A stretch of 64,000 nucleotides of DNA from Cellulosilyticum lentocellum DSM 5427 (GCF_000178835.2 NC_015275.1:3555001-3619000), one strand, 5' to 3'. Positions 1 through 8,734 are shown, counted from the first letter of the stretch. Notes: a model not told the origin generated them from the letters alone. Made by a program: numbers and translations.

Positions 1-510
1 AGCCACAACCTTAGTCTTATTTGTTATCTTTTTTTCTATTTCTTCTTCAGTAAGCTTTAGGGCATCATTTAAATACATATACTTTAAATGCGCTTTTTTT
101 AGCTTTGCTATACGCTGCCAGGGTAATAGATTGGCATGATGCTCAGAAACAAGTAATACTATTTCATCCCCATCTTCAATCTGTGTATAGCCTGTCGCAA
201 TCATATTTAAACTTTCTGTTGCAGATCTAGTGAAAATAATTTGTTCCTTTGACGCTGCGCCTATAAAATCTCTCACCTTTTCTCTTGTATTTTCCAAGGC
301 TTCATAGGCTCTTTCTGCTAATACATGACCACTTCTTCCTGCATTAGAATACTGATGCAATACATAGGTTCTTGTTTTTTCTAGTACAGCTAGTGGTCTT
401 TGAGTAGTGGCTGCATTATCCAAATAAACTAAGGCTTGTTCATTAATGATTTCACCGAGAATAGGAAAGTCAGTCTTTGGAACCAAAGTTTCTAATGCAA
501 GTTGTTTCAT
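1..510 (-). CDS. sufS: SufS-type cysteine desulfurase, N-terminal part (gene runs off the left edge)
   Basis: PLP-dependent enzyme that takes sulfur from cysteine as a persulfide and passes it to the SUF scaffold for Fe-S cluster building. The 170 visible codons translate to a typical class II cysteine desulfurase N-terminus: YLDNAATTQRP near residue 40, then SNAGRSGH, FTRSATESLN and SEHHANLLPW, the motifs around the PLP pocket. The Schiff-base lysine and catalytic cysteine would lie beyond the window. The ATG at 508-510 overlaps the TGA of sufD (ATGA), so the two are probably translationally coupled. It is the last visible gene of the sufCBDS operon. Family identity is clear; SufS rather than IscS/NifS is supported by the operon. 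Confidence 0.95.
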   Translation of the reverse strand, partial: MKQLALETLVPKTDFPILGEIINEQALVYLDNAATTQRPLAVLEKTRTYVLHQYSNAGRSGHVLAERAYEALENTREKVRDFIGAASKEQIIFTRSATESLNMIATGYTQIEDGDEIVLLVSEHHANLLPWQRIAKLKKAHLKYMYLNDALKLTEEEIEKKITNKTKVVA

Positions 511-1250
511 TTTCCTATCCTCCTACTTATTTCATTTGAAATGCTTTCTCTCATTTCCACTTCTTCTATTTCATCTAAAATAGGAGCAAGCTCAGCTTCC
601 ACCATGAGACATTTGCTTTGTTCTTCTGATAAACCACGACTCATCAGATAAAATAACTTATCTTTTGAAAGTTTACCAGAAGATGCAGAGTGATTTCCCA
701 TAATATCATCCTCATCGCACCAGAGCGCTGGTACTGCATAGGACTTAGCGTTAGGGCTTAATAAAATAGCATCTTCTATCTCAGAACCTTTAGCTCCTTT
801 AGCCCCTTGTTTGAAATATAAATTTCCCTTGAAATCTTTATGTGCTTCATCTTGAAGTGCTCCTTTTACAATGACATCAGAAATCGTTCGTTTGCCTTTA
901 TGGAACACATCATATGCCATCATATGAGTTGTTTGTTCATCTATGAGATAACCTGCTTTTAGTTTACACCTTGAACCATCTCCATTAAGATAGATGGTAA
1001 TGCTCTCTTTATTTTTACCCTTTCCTAGGTAAAGCGTCGTCAGCTCTAACTTGGCATCATCTTCTAGTTCTACGCTGAGCTTAAAAATAGCCTCTTCTTC
1101 TTGATTAATCTCATTAATCATCGCTAATTTTAAATAGGAACCTCTACCGAGGGTAATATGCTTTTCCTTACCAGACATGTCTTCTTTTATAATGAGTAAC
1201 TGGCTTTGCTTTGTATAGTCTTCTATATAATTAGATTGTAACTCCGTCAT
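507..1250 (-). CDS. sufD: SufD-like Fe-S assembly scaffold protein (short form)
   Basis: A SufB/SufD-family beta-helix protein that should pair with SufB and SufC in the SufBCD scaffold. The C-terminus carries the family signature (SASSGKLSKDKLFYLMSRGL followed by SEEQSKCLMVEAEL). It has 247 residues, against roughly 400 or more for SufD of E. coli or Bacillus; short SufD forms occur in anaerobic Firmicutes, so this need not be a truncation. It lies 11 bp after sufB, and its TGA overlaps the sufS ATG. The ATG at 1250 follows a GGAGGTGGAGAA-type ribosome site. Confidence 0.85.
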   Translation of the reverse strand: MTELQSNYIEDYTKQSQLLIIKEDMSGKEKHITLGRGSYLKLAMINEINQEEEAIFKLSVELEDDAKLELTTLYLGKGKNKESITIYLNGDGSRCKLKAGYLIDEQTTHMMAYDVFHKGKRTISDVIVKGALQDEAHKDFKGNLYFKQGAKGAKGSEIEDAILLSPNAKSYAVPALWCDEDDIMGNHSASSGKLSKDKLFYLMSRGLSEEQSKCLMVEAELAPILDEIEEVEMRESISNEISRRIGK

Positions 1251-1261
1251 TTCTCCACCTC

Positions 1262-2659
1262 CTATCCAATAGTTCCCTTCATCTCTAAGTTAATTAGGTT
1301 ATTCAGTTCAACAGCATAAGCTACTGGCAATTCTTTCGCTATAGGATCTACGAAGCCTCTTACAATGAGTCCTACTGCTTCTTCCTCTGTAAGTCCGCGG
1401 CTCATAAGATAAAAAATAGCTTCATCACTGATTTTACCTATTTTTGCTTCATGGGCGATTTCTACATCATCATTTTTAATATCCATAACAGGCACTGTAT
1501 GAGATGCTGATATATCATCTAGCATTAATGCATCACAATTGACTGATGCTTTAGAACCATAAGCCTTAGGTGATATTTTAACCAATCCTCTGTAGGTTGT
1601 CTCTCCACCAGCCTTAGAAATAGACCTTGTATGAATAGTCGATTTAGTATGTGGTGCAAGGTGTGCCACCTTTGCTCCTGTATCCAAGTTTTGTCCCTTT
1701 GCTGCAAAGGTAATCCCTGTAAAATCACTACTAGCGCCTTCTCCGATCAAGACACTCATAGGGTATAACATAGACACTCTAGAACCAAAAGATCCTGATA
1801 CCCATTCCATATGGGCATTTTTATGAATCATTGCCCTTTTCGTATTTAAGTTATACATATTTTTGGACCAGTTTTCTATTGTTGAATACCTTAGTCTTGC
1901 ATTTTCTTTAACATAAAGCTCTACACAGCCTGCATGTAAATTAATAACATTGTGTTTTGGAGCTGAACATCCTTCTATAAAATGTAAACTTGCACCTTCT
2001 TCTACGATAATCAGAGTATGTTCAAATTGACCTGCTCCAGGTGCATTCAGTCTAAAATAGGATTGAAGAGGCATATTGACCTGTACGCCTTTAGGTACAT
2101 ATACAAATGAGCCTCCTGAGAAAACTGCCCCATGTAAAGCTGCAAATTTATGGTCACTAGGTGGCACACACTTCATAAAATACTCTCTTACAATCTCTTC
2201 ATAGTCTCTACAAGCTGTTTCGAAATCTGTATAAACAACCCCCTGAGCTTCTAACTCACGTTGAATAGAGTGATAAACTACCTCTGAATCATATTGTGCA
2301 CCTACACCTGCTAAGCTAGAGGATTCTGCTTCTTGAATACCCAGTCTATCAAAAGTATTAGCTATAGTTTGATCTACATTTTCCCAGTTATCACTTAGCT
2401 GTGATTTAGGTCTTACATAAGTTATAATATTATCAATATCTAATTCACTAAGATCTGGTCCCCATGTTGGCACAGGTATGCTATTATAAATAGCCAGTGA
2501 TTTTAATCTAAAGTCTAGCATCCACTGTGGCTCATTTTTTTCTTTTGAAATAGCTCTAATAACATCTTCAGTCAGCCCTTTTTCAGTTCTGTAACTATAT
2601 TCATCTTTGTTCTTAATATCATATATGCCTCTTTCGACATCATCTACTACTGTTCTCAT
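1262..2659 (-). CDS. sufB: SufB, Fe-S cluster assembly scaffold subunit
   Basis: Core scaffold subunit of the SufBCD complex, where clusters are assembled. The 465-residue product has the usual SufB length and landmarks: an N-terminal segment with YSYRTEKGLTEDVI, the central GGSFVYVPKGV motif, IEGCSAP, and the C-terminal block HEAKIGKISDEAIFYLMSRG with GLTEEEA. Its ATG overlaps the sufC stop by 4 bp (ATGA), indicating coupled translation. Together with SufC, SufD and SufS it forms a complete SUF core; no isc-type gene is seen nearby. Confidence 0.97.
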   Translation of the reverse strand: MRTVVDDVERGIYDIKNKDEYSYRTEKGLTEDVIRAISKEKNEPQWMLDFRLKSLAIYNSIPVPTWGPDLSELDIDNIITYVRPKSQLSDNWENVDQTIANTFDRLGIQEAESSSLAGVGAQYDSEVVYHSIQRELEAQGVVYTDFETACRDYEEIVREYFMKCVPPSDHKFAALHGAVFSGGSFVYVPKGVQVNMPLQSYFRLNAPGAGQFEHTLIIVEEGASLHFIEGCSAPKHNVINLHAGCVELYVKENARLRYSTIENWSKNMYNLNTKRAMIHKNAHMEWVSGSFGSRVSMLYPMSVLIGEGASSDFTGITFAAKGQNLDTGAKVAHLAPHTKSTIHTRSISKAGGETTYRGLVKISPKAYGSKASVNCDALMLDDISASHTVPVMDIKNDDVEIAHEAKIGKISDEAIFYLMSRGLTEEEAVGLIVRGFVDPIAKELPVAYAVELNNLINLEMKGTIG

Positions 2660-3411
2660 AGATTCACACCTTCTTTTTGAAGATATTTACCATATCCATT
2701 TGCTTCTATATCTTTAACGATTTCCATACCACCTGTTTTGACAATAGTTCCTGCCACTAATACATGAACATAATCTGGTTTAATCTCTTGAAGCATATGA
2801 TTATGATGTGTCACGATTAAAAAGGCATTGTTTTCATTAGCTACTTTCAGTATACCTTCTGAAACAATTTTAGTAGCATCTACATCAAGTCCAGAGTCTG
2901 TTTCATCTAGCATAGCAAGCTTGGGTTGTAGCATTGCCATCTGAAGAACTTCGCTTTTCTTTTTTTCACCACCTGAAAAGCCTACATTTAAATACCTATC
3001 TCTATATTCTTTAGAAATACTAAGCTCCTCCATCTTCTCTTCTAAAGCTTTTCTAAAAGCAACTAATCTTACAGGCTCAGTGCTTCTTGCCATTTTAGCG
3101 CTGCGAATAAAGTTCTCTATAGTAACCCCATTGATTTCTTCAGGATATTGAAAAGATAAAAAGATTCCTTTTCTAGCGCGTTCTGTTACTGAAACTTCTT
3201 CTAGGCTTTCTCCTTCAAATAAGATTTCTCCGCTTGTTACCTCATATTTTGGATGCCCCATAATACTACTTGCTAAGGTAGACTTACCAGCTCCATTAGG
3301 TCCCATAATAACGTGAATTTCACCTGGCTTAATCGTTAAATTAAGACCTTTTAAAATTTCTTTTCCTTCTACTTCTACATGTAAATCATTTATTTTAATT
3401 AATTCTTCCAT
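2656..3411 (-). CDS. sufC: SufC, ABC-type ATPase of the Fe-S assembly complex
   Basis: Cytoplasmic ABC-class ATPase that drives the SufBCD scaffold. Walker A GPNGAGKST is at residues 37-45, the Q-loop is in FLSFQYPEEI, the signature is the SufC-specific FSGGEKKKSE, and Walker B is LAMLDETDSGLD. Length (251 aa) is normal. It is the first gene of the operon: a sigma-70-type promoter lies 56 bp upstream and an AAAGGAGAAA ribosome site precedes the ATG. The stop overlaps the sufB start. Confidence 0.97.
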   Translation of the reverse strand: MEELIKINDLHVEVEGKEILKGLNLTIKPGEIHVIMGPNGAGKSTLASSIMGHPKYEVTSGEILFEGESLEEVSVTERARKGIFLSFQYPEEINGVTIENFIRSAKMARSTEPVRLVAFRKALEEKMEELSISKEYRDRYLNVGFSGGEKKKSEVLQMAMLQPKLAMLDETDSGLDVDATKIVSEGILKVANENNAFLIVTHHNHMLQEIKPDYVHVLVAGTIVKTGGMEIVKDIEANGYGKYLQKEGVNL

Positions 3412-3466
3412 TAGAATTTCTCCTTTATCAAATACATTTTAATTCCGAGTAACTTACTATGGATTA

Positions 3467-3495
3467 ATTGTAAGCCAATAATAATTATTAGTCAA
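3467..3495 (-). promoter_or_regulatory. Promoter of the suf operon
   Basis: On the minus strand TTGACT (3490-3495) and TACAAT (3467-3472) are separated by exactly 17 bp, each one base from consensus, and point at sufC about 55 bp downstream. No clear Rrf2/IscR operator could be assigned, although the very AT-rich spacer could hide one. Confidence 0.75.
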
Positions 3496-3572
3496 TATTT
3501 TTTATCTTATATTTATGTTTTAATATTGTTAATTTTTTTATTTTTTATACTATGTAATTCGTTGCACGCTAA

Positions 3573-3620
3573 AAGGACCTACTTAAATTCATACATTGTA
3601 TGATAGATAAGTCGGTCCTT
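3573..3620 (-). terminator. Hairpin downstream of the 27-codon peptide gene
   Basis: Inverted repeat AAGGACC-N-ACTTA / TAAGT-N-GGTCCTT with an inner CATAC/GTATG stem. On the minus strand it is followed by TTTTAG. It lies between the small peptide gene and the suf promoter and most likely ends the peptide transcript. Confidence 0.6.
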
Positions 3621-3672
3621 ATGAGTTATAAAACCTTACTGACTTATAAGATTTTTTCAAATCCTATAAGCC

Positions 3673-3756
3673 TTAAGTTCCTTTTGGCCCATCTCCAGCA
3701 CCATTGTCTGCGTAAGCCTCCGAGTCGAGAATGCTTTGGTTACTTTGATTATTCAT
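3673..3756 (-). CDS. Candidate 27-residue peptide (no known family)
   Basis: A tiny reading frame too short for normal gene finders. The ATG at 3754-3756 is preceded by a very strong ribosome site (AGGAGGGAAC, spacing 6-9 nt), and the frame ends in TAA at 3673. The product begins MNNQSNQSILDSEAYADNG and ends AGDGPKGT. It is acidic, Gly/Asp-rich and has no signal peptide, membrane segment or cysteine. A 12-bp hairpin (3643-3670) follows the stop directly and a second hairpin (3573-3620) ends the unit. It sits alone between the SDR gene and the suf operon. The start site and flanking hairpins suggest real expression; the function is unknown. No radical SAM, transporter or protease gene is adjacent that would make it a RiPP precursor. 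Confidence 0.6.
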   Translation of the reverse strand: MNNQSNQSILDSEAYADNGAGDGPKGT

Positions 3757-3842
3757 CTTTGTTCCCTCCTACATTCAATTTGGTTTGGTTTTACAATACT
3801 AGTATGTGCGATTTATGAGAAATTATGTTGTAAAAATTTAAC

Positions 3843-3880
3843 AAATGCTCTTGCTACTCTTAATAATAGCAAGGGCATTT
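3843..3880 (-). terminator. Terminator after the SDR gene
   Basis: Imperfect 14-bp inverted repeat (AAATGC-Y-CTTGCTA with its complement, one mismatch) a few bases after the SDR stop codon. T-rich sequence follows on both strands, so it may act in both directions. Confidence 0.7.
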
Positions 3881-3885
3881 TGTTT

Positions 3886-4683
3886 TTATCTCTTACTCTT
3901 AAGTTCAATCATATCCCCATATACAGGTGTTGGCATGCCAAATCCACCTGAAACATCTACAATCTGACCAGTTGTATAAGCAGAGTCATCACTTGCAAAG
4001 TATAATACTGTTCCTGCAATTTCTTCTGGTAATCCCATACGCTTAATTGGTGTATGTTTTAAGAAGAATTCTTTGAATGCATCTGATAGATTATTATTTA
4101 CAGCATCTGTTGCAGTCATCCCAGGAAGCACTGCATTGCAACGAATATTGTCTCTTGCACATTGGGTAGCAATAAGCTTTGTTAAATAATTAATAGCAGC
4201 TTTACTTGTTCCATAACCAATTTGAGAGATATCTGGGCGAATACCACCAATAGAAGAGATGTTGATAATACTTCCTCCTCCATTTGCTGCCATATGTGGA
4301 ATAGCTGCTTGTGATGATAAAAATACGCTAGCTAAATTGATATCTACCGTTCCAATAAATTCATTATAATCCGTAGTCTTAATATCTAAATCTACTTTTG
4401 GATTAGAGGTTCCAAAGTTATTCACTAATATATCTATTTTCCCTTCTTGGCTAACTACTTCTTCTACCATAGTTTTATAACTTTCTTTTACTGTTGCGTC
4501 ATTATAAACAACCTTTACCTGATAACCTTCTATATTTAATTCACTTGCAATCTCCTTGGCACGTTCTACATTTCTAGCACCCATATACACAGTAGCGCCT
4601 TCTTTTGCCAAACGTTCCACGCAAGCTAATCCAATTCCTCTTGTAGAAGCTGTTACTAATACTACTTTACCTTGTAATCTCAT
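3886..4683 (-). CDS. Short-chain dehydrogenase resembling 7-alpha-hydroxysteroid dehydrogenase
   Basis: NAD(P)-dependent SDR-family oxidoreductase of 265 residues. Visible elements are the cofactor motif TASTRGIG (11-18), NNFG at 89-92, and the catalytic triad Ser143/144, Tyr157 and Lys161 (YGTSK). The segment AAIPHM...GGGSIINIS...PDIS.I.Y..SKAAIN, the phrase NIRCNAVLPG, and the C-terminal ASDDSAYTTG...GGF are strongly reminiscent of clostridial HdhA, which oxidises the 7-alpha-hydroxyl of bile acids. From sequence alone the substrate is not certain; other SDRs share much of this. It is transcribed divergently from an AraC regulator that probably controls it. A GGAGG site precedes the ATG. 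Confidence 0.85.
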   Translation of the reverse strand: MRLQGKVVLVTASTRGIGLACVERLAKEGATVYMGARNVERAKEIASELNIEGYQVKVVYNDATVKESYKTMVEEVVSQEGKIDILVNNFGTSNPKVDLDIKTTDYNEFIGTVDINLASVFLSSQAAIPHMAANGGGSIINISSIGGIRPDISQIGYGTSKAAINYLTKLIATQCARDNIRCNAVLPGMTATDAVNNNLSDAFKEFFLKHTPIKRMGLPEEIAGTVLYFASDDSAYTTGQIVDVSGGFGMPTPVYGDMIELKSKR

Positions 4684-4978
4684 GATGTTTTCCTCCTATA
4701 CAAGCTATTTTTATGTTCCCCATAAGTTTATATCTCCCATATATAATTATTATAAACGCAATCTTTATTTTAAAGCCTTTTAATATCATAGGAAATTTTG
4801 AAATCGTTATTCATGTTATACTAATATACTATCTATTCATTCTGCTTTATTGTTTTATAGAATCAGATATGTGATAATAGATTATTATAAAAAAGATAAA
4901 ATAAGTAAGTAATTTCCTATGCTTCATGACGTTTTAAATAGCTGCTTAGAAGAAAAATAACCATTTATGGAGGGATAT

Positions 4979-5818
4979 ATGAATTATTATCAAGAAAAGG
5001 TAGAGAATCAAGGTAATATACCTGCTCAGATTTATATTGGTAATAGCCAATGTATGAATTGTCATTATCCCCTACACTGGCATACCCATTTAGAGTTTAA
5101 TTTGGTGCTAGAAGGAACAATCAAAGGAGTCATTAACGGCAACTCTGTAACTATTCCTCCAGGAGATATTTTTTTCGTCAATAGTAGTGATTTACATGAA
5201 ACTGATGCAGTGGATCAAAATCACATGCGGGCTATTACACTTTTACTCTCTTATGATTTACTCAAGGAGTACTGCCCTGATGTAGATACTTATTATTTTA
5301 ATTGGAGTGGCAATGATACGATTCATCAGCAACTCAAAAAGCTTATTCTAGAGTGTGCCAAACTCTCAGAAAAGAAAGATGTTTACTATGAATTAGAACT
5401 CTCTATTGCTCTCAGAAAGCTCTGCCTTATTTTGCTAAAAAATTGTAAGCATAAAAGGCAAGAAAAAAATCTAAGTAAGCCTGAGGTAAAAAGTATGGTA
5501 GATATTAGGAAAGTCATTGCCTTTATAGAAAATCATTATGAAGATGATCTTTCGCTATCAGAGATTGCGACTTACATCGGCATGTCTCCTAACTATTTTT
5601 CTCGCTTTTTCAAGAATGCTACTAATGAAACCGTACATAGTTATTTAACACACATCAGACTATATCACGCCCATAAAGAGCTACTAAATAGCACTCACTC
5701 TATAACAGAGCTTGCTTTAAACAATGGTTTTCCTAATGTAAAAGCCTTTATTGAGGCTTTTAAAAAAGCCTATGGTACAACTCCAAATAAATATAAGAAT
5801 CAATTTGCTAAAAGATAA
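4979..5818 (+). CDS. AraC-family transcriptional regulator with N-terminal cupin domain
   Basis: One-component regulator of 279 residues. The N-terminal half is an AraC-type cupin (HWHTHLEFNLVLEG near residues 30-45), and the C-terminal 100 residues hold two helix-turn-helix motifs (LSEIATYIGMSPNYFSRFFK and ITELALNNGFPNVKAFIEAFKKAYG). The longest frame starts 12 bp earlier at 4967, but that ATG overlaps the GGAGGG (4969-4974) that serves the ATG at 4979, so I use 4979. It is divergent from the SDR gene and shares its 295-bp AT-rich upstream region; control of the SDR is the natural inference. The ligand is unknown. Confidence 0.88.
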   Translation: MNYYQEKVENQGNIPAQIYIGNSQCMNCHYPLHWHTHLEFNLVLEGTIKGVINGNSVTIPPGDIFFVNSSDLHETDAVDQNHMRAITLLLSYDLLKEYCPDVDTYYFNWSGNDTIHQQLKKLILECAKLSEKKDVYYELELSIALRKLCLILLKNCKHKRQEKNLSKPEVKSMVDIRKVIAFIENHYEDDLSLSEIATYIGMSPNYFSRFFKNATNETVHSYLTHIRLYHAHKELLNSTHSITELALNNGFPNVKAFIEAFKKAYGTTPNKYKNQFAKR

Positions 5819-5903
5819 GATTTAACCATCTTAAGTAAATAATAAACAATACCCACTTTAAGTTGTGTTGTAAAATGACAATATAAATAATGGAGGTGGG
5901 GTT

Positions 5904-6752
5904 ATGCATAAAGATTTAGAGGTAGCCTTTCATAATATGCTAGCGCTCTTGAAAAAGGATATGCGTTGTAAAGGAGGTTGGCATTATGGCTCTATTAGCC
6001 GAGGGCAAGATGATATTTATTCTGATTACGATCCAGTTTTTTTGGTAGCAGATAAAGATTTTGAAGCCTTTGCGGCAGACGTTCCCTATTTTCTTAGGGC
6101 TGTTTCCGATGAGCTTTTAATCCTTTGGCCAGAGAGCTTTAATGATGCTTCCTTCAAAAATTACTGCAGTGTCATTCGCCTGGGAGATAATCTCCATCAA
6201 TTAGACTTTTTTATTATTAATCAGGACCACCCAGAAGCTTGGATGTGCAAACAACACTGTAAGGGTTGTACCAAGGAGCATATTCTTTTTGACCAAACAG
6301 GGGAGGTAGCTGATTTTCTTGACAAAGGCTATCGCACAGATAACTACATTCCTGACACCCTAAGAGCCATAGATACTTACTGGTTCCATATTGAGATGCT
6401 GATTAAATACTTCAAAAGAAATGATATCTTCAAATTAATAAAAAACATCCAAGAGTTCTTATTTCATTCACATGTGGATTTACTACTATCCTACTATGAT
6501 AACTTAGATTGGGGTGCCTGGGAAAGCAAAGTAAAACACTGTATCCCTAATGAAAAACAAGAACACTTAAAAGCTTATTTTTCTAAAGCAGATCTTTGCA
6601 GCCTAGAAGCTGCTGTCAAAGAAAGCATGGTTCTTTTTAAACAAGATGCTGAAGAAATTTGTAGAGCGAAGAGCCTTGAATATCCTACTTTGGCCTCTGA
6701 ACAAATTATTGCCTACTTTTATAAAAGATTGGCTTCCGATAACTGGAGCTAA
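5904..6752 (+). CDS. Aminoglycoside 6-adenylyltransferase-like nucleotidyltransferase
   Basis: Member of the streptomycin adenylyltransferase family (ANT(6)/AadE-like). The nucleotidyltransferase signature GS-x10-YSDYD is at residues 29-43, with metal-binding acids Asp41 and Asp43, and HQLDFFIIN supplies the third acid. A following GCTKEHILFD segment and an all-helical C-terminal half match the family. It has 282 residues, slightly shorter than AadE (about 300). The GGAGG site is 7 nt before the ATG. Whether it confers resistance cannot be told; many clostridial chromosomal homologues have unknown substrates. It is a single-gene unit with its own terminator. Confidence 0.82.
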   Translation: MHKDLEVAFHNMLALLKKDMRCKGGWHYGSISRGQDDIYSDYDPVFLVADKDFEAFAADVPYFLRAVSDELLILWPESFNDASFKNYCSVIRLGDNLHQLDFFIINQDHPEAWMCKQHCKGCTKEHILFDQTGEVADFLDKGYRTDNYIPDTLRAIDTYWFHIEMLIKYFKRNDIFKLIKNIQEFLFHSHVDLLLSYYDNLDWGAWESKVKHCIPNEKQEHLKAYFSKADLCSLEAAVKESMVLFKQDAEEICRAKSLEYPTLASEQIIAYFYKRLASDNWS

Positions 6753-6784
6753 TTTTCTAGCTTTATCATCTCATAAAACCATCT

Positions 6785-6840
6785 AATAAAAAACACGAAG
6801 AGCAATGACTATTTGATTCATGGCCTTCGTGTTTTTTATT
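6785..6840 (+). terminator. Terminator after the adenylyltransferase gene
   Basis: Perfect 16-bp inverted repeat (AATAAAAAACACGAAG and its complement) ending in a T-run, 35 bp after the stop codon. Confidence 0.85.
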
Positions 6841-6952
6841 AGACTTTAACACCTTGCAGGAACAAATTCATTTAATCTATTAACTAACTTAAAGTTGCCA
6901 CCTATATCACCTCTAATGGCTTGTTATCATTATTTGTTCCTTTATACCCCTA

Positions 6953-7306
6953 TTATTCATAAATTGCAAGAAAGGAGGTAATCTTTCCTTCGGGATGGCA
7001 CGACTCTAGAAGGCCAAACTCTGGATCATAATATTGCTGGTTATACAATAAGACCCAATGTGTATAAGTTGGCATATGTACTGTTAAAATAGCATACTCT
7101 GAAGGCATTGGATTCTTCTTTGAAATTCTCACGTTTTTTTCTGCATGTTTAATCTTATAGTAATCAAGGGCCTCGATTAGTTGACCTATTGAGGTTGGTC
7201 CTTCTGTCTTCATCACCTTGAAAACTTCTTCAATACTTTTATTAGTAATCATTGCTATACATGCTTGACCACAAGCACATGGATTAGGCTGCATCATTAG
7301 TTCCAT
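6953..7306 (-). CDS. Small C39-like cysteine-peptidase-fold protein
   Basis: A 117-residue stand-alone domain that looks like the C39 peptidase fold found at the N-terminus of bacteriocin exporters. Gln6, Cys12 (in CACGQACIAM), His84 (THWVLL) and Asp95 (YYDPEFG) sit in the order and spacing of the papain-like active site. There is no transmembrane or ABC segment. Its ATG follows the TAG of the upstream AraC/GyrI regulator directly (TAGATG), with the GGAGG lying inside the end of that gene, so the two are translationally coupled. Substrate and role are unknown; similar small C39-like proteins occur in many Firmicutes. Confidence 0.7.
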   Translation of the reverse strand: MELMMQPNPCACGQACIAMITNKSIEEVFKVMKTEGPTSIGQLIEALDYYKIKHAEKNVRISKKNPMPSEYAILTVHMPTYTHWVLLYNQQYYDPEFGLLESCHPEGKITSFLAIYE

Positions 7307-8653
7307 CTAAATCCTCCTCATTACTGGCATATATTGTACAATGTCTGTATCGCCATCAATCATTGGTTCATTAATCACATACTCCTCCATAAAATGATGA
7401 CTTCCAAAACAATACTTCTCATTATGCTCTATGGATTTAATAAAATTAAACCAAGATTGGCTATTCATTTTATACTTTATGAACCGTTTTAAATATAAAC
7501 CACCTGTAAATGTTTCCTTTATAAGCTTCTCATCCTTTATTTCAAGCGCTTCTGGAATAGTTAAATATAAGGTATAAAAATACTCCGGTGTTCCTATCTT
7601 TTCAAAGTTATAAAAGGCAAATAGCCTTGTCTCAGCTTTTTGAAACTCAATCCCATTGTTTCTTGCCCAATCAAATAAATATTTTCTTGCTTTATTTTCT
7701 GCATTTTTACCTTTTACAGTATAAGAAACACAGGTCAAAGGAGAAAGTAGCTCTTCCGTTTCCTCTGCCTTTAAATCACTACGTAATAGGATAGGCATAT
7801 ATAAATCCACTCCACCAATATGCTCCATGTCTTGTGTAAAACCTAGATGTTCCTCAAGCCATTGTGCCTCCCCATAGACATATTTACTTCCCTCTAACCA
7901 CTTTTGAAATCTCTGCCAGCCTTTTATAATTGCTTCTCCAAGGCATTCGCCACGCTTAATAGCCGTTACTGCATATAATCCGCCACTCAGCTCTTTAGTC
8001 TTTACCTTTTCATCTTCCACTACTAAATCTTCTGGAATAGTAATACACACCTCATAGCCATACTCTTCTCCAGATGCATCCGTATCGGGTGCGTTATAAC
8101 CAAAGATACGATAATTCCCATTATTAATATCTATATTATTTTTCTTAACCCAGTCCTGCATGACGCTAAAGGCACCATCTTCAGGATTTTTTCCGTAATA
8201 GCAATAATAAGCAACTCTCATGGCTTTCATTTCTTTTAAAACTTTTATATCTGGATACTGCTCTGCAACCTCACTATCTTGTACTTCGAAATACTTGTCC
8301 ATTACATTAACCCTTTCAAAAATATAATTTTTAATGCTATCCGTATACTTACTAGGTAAAAATCCCGTAATACTCTTAAAGCTTCTGGAAAAGGCATCTA
8401 CACTATTGTAAGCATATTTTACAGCCACCTCTATGATTTTCTCTTTACCTTGTTTAAGATCATGAGCTGCGCAAGATATTCTGCGACATCGTATGTATTC
8501 TTTAGTCTGATAACCTGTAATAGCAAAAAACATCCGGTAAAAATTAGATACTGACATAAAAGCTTCTTTAGCTATATCCTCTATCTTCATCTCTTCTTCT
8601 AGAGAAGCTTCAATGTAGTCAATAGCTTTTTGAATCCTTTCATAATAATTCAA
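7307..8653 (-). CDS. AraC-family regulator with two GyrI-like effector domains
   Basis: 448 residues. The N-terminal 105 residues form an AraC DNA-binding domain (IEDIAKEAFMSVSNFYRMFF and IIEVAVKYAYNSVDAFSRSF). Two GyrI-like small-molecule-binding repeats follow: about residues 125-280 (FEVQDSEVAEQYPDIKVLKEMKAMRVAYY, then YEVCITIPED and GGLYAVTAIKRGE) and 290-445 (YFYTLYLTIPEA and GGLYLKRFIK). The BmrR/GyrI family binds amphipathic or multidrug-like compounds; the ligand here is unknown. The start is a TTG at 8653 behind a GGGGGGAG site. It is coupled to the downstream C39-like gene. Confidence 0.85.
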   Translation of the reverse strand: MNYYERIQKAIDYIEASLEEEMKIEDIAKEAFMSVSNFYRMFFAITGYQTKEYIRCRRISCAAHDLKQGKEKIIEVAVKYAYNSVDAFSRSFKSITGFLPSKYTDSIKNYIFERVNVMDKYFEVQDSEVAEQYPDIKVLKEMKAMRVAYYCYYGKNPEDGAFSVMQDWVKKNNIDINNGNYRIFGYNAPDTDASGEEYGYEVCITIPEDLVVEDEKVKTKELSGGLYAVTAIKRGECLGEAIIKGWQRFQKWLEGSKYVYGEAQWLEEHLGFTQDMEHIGGVDLYMPILLRSDLKAEETEELLSPLTCVSYTVKGKNAENKARKYLFDWARNNGIEFQKAETRLFAFYNFEKIGTPEYFYTLYLTIPEALEIKDEKLIKETFTGGLYLKRFIKYKMNSQSWFNFIKSIEHNEKYCFGSHHFMEEYVINEPMIDGDTDIVQYMPVMRRI

Positions 8654-8734
8654 GGCTCTCCCCCCTCTTTTGCTAAGTTGATATTATTATAGCAGTTCCC
8701 TCTTGCTAAAATCCGACTTTTTCTCTAAAAAAAC

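Noticed and set aside
3574-3672. Terminator hairpins read as an attenuator of sufC
   Set aside because: They lie upstream of a good sufC promoter, so they more likely end the peptide transcript.
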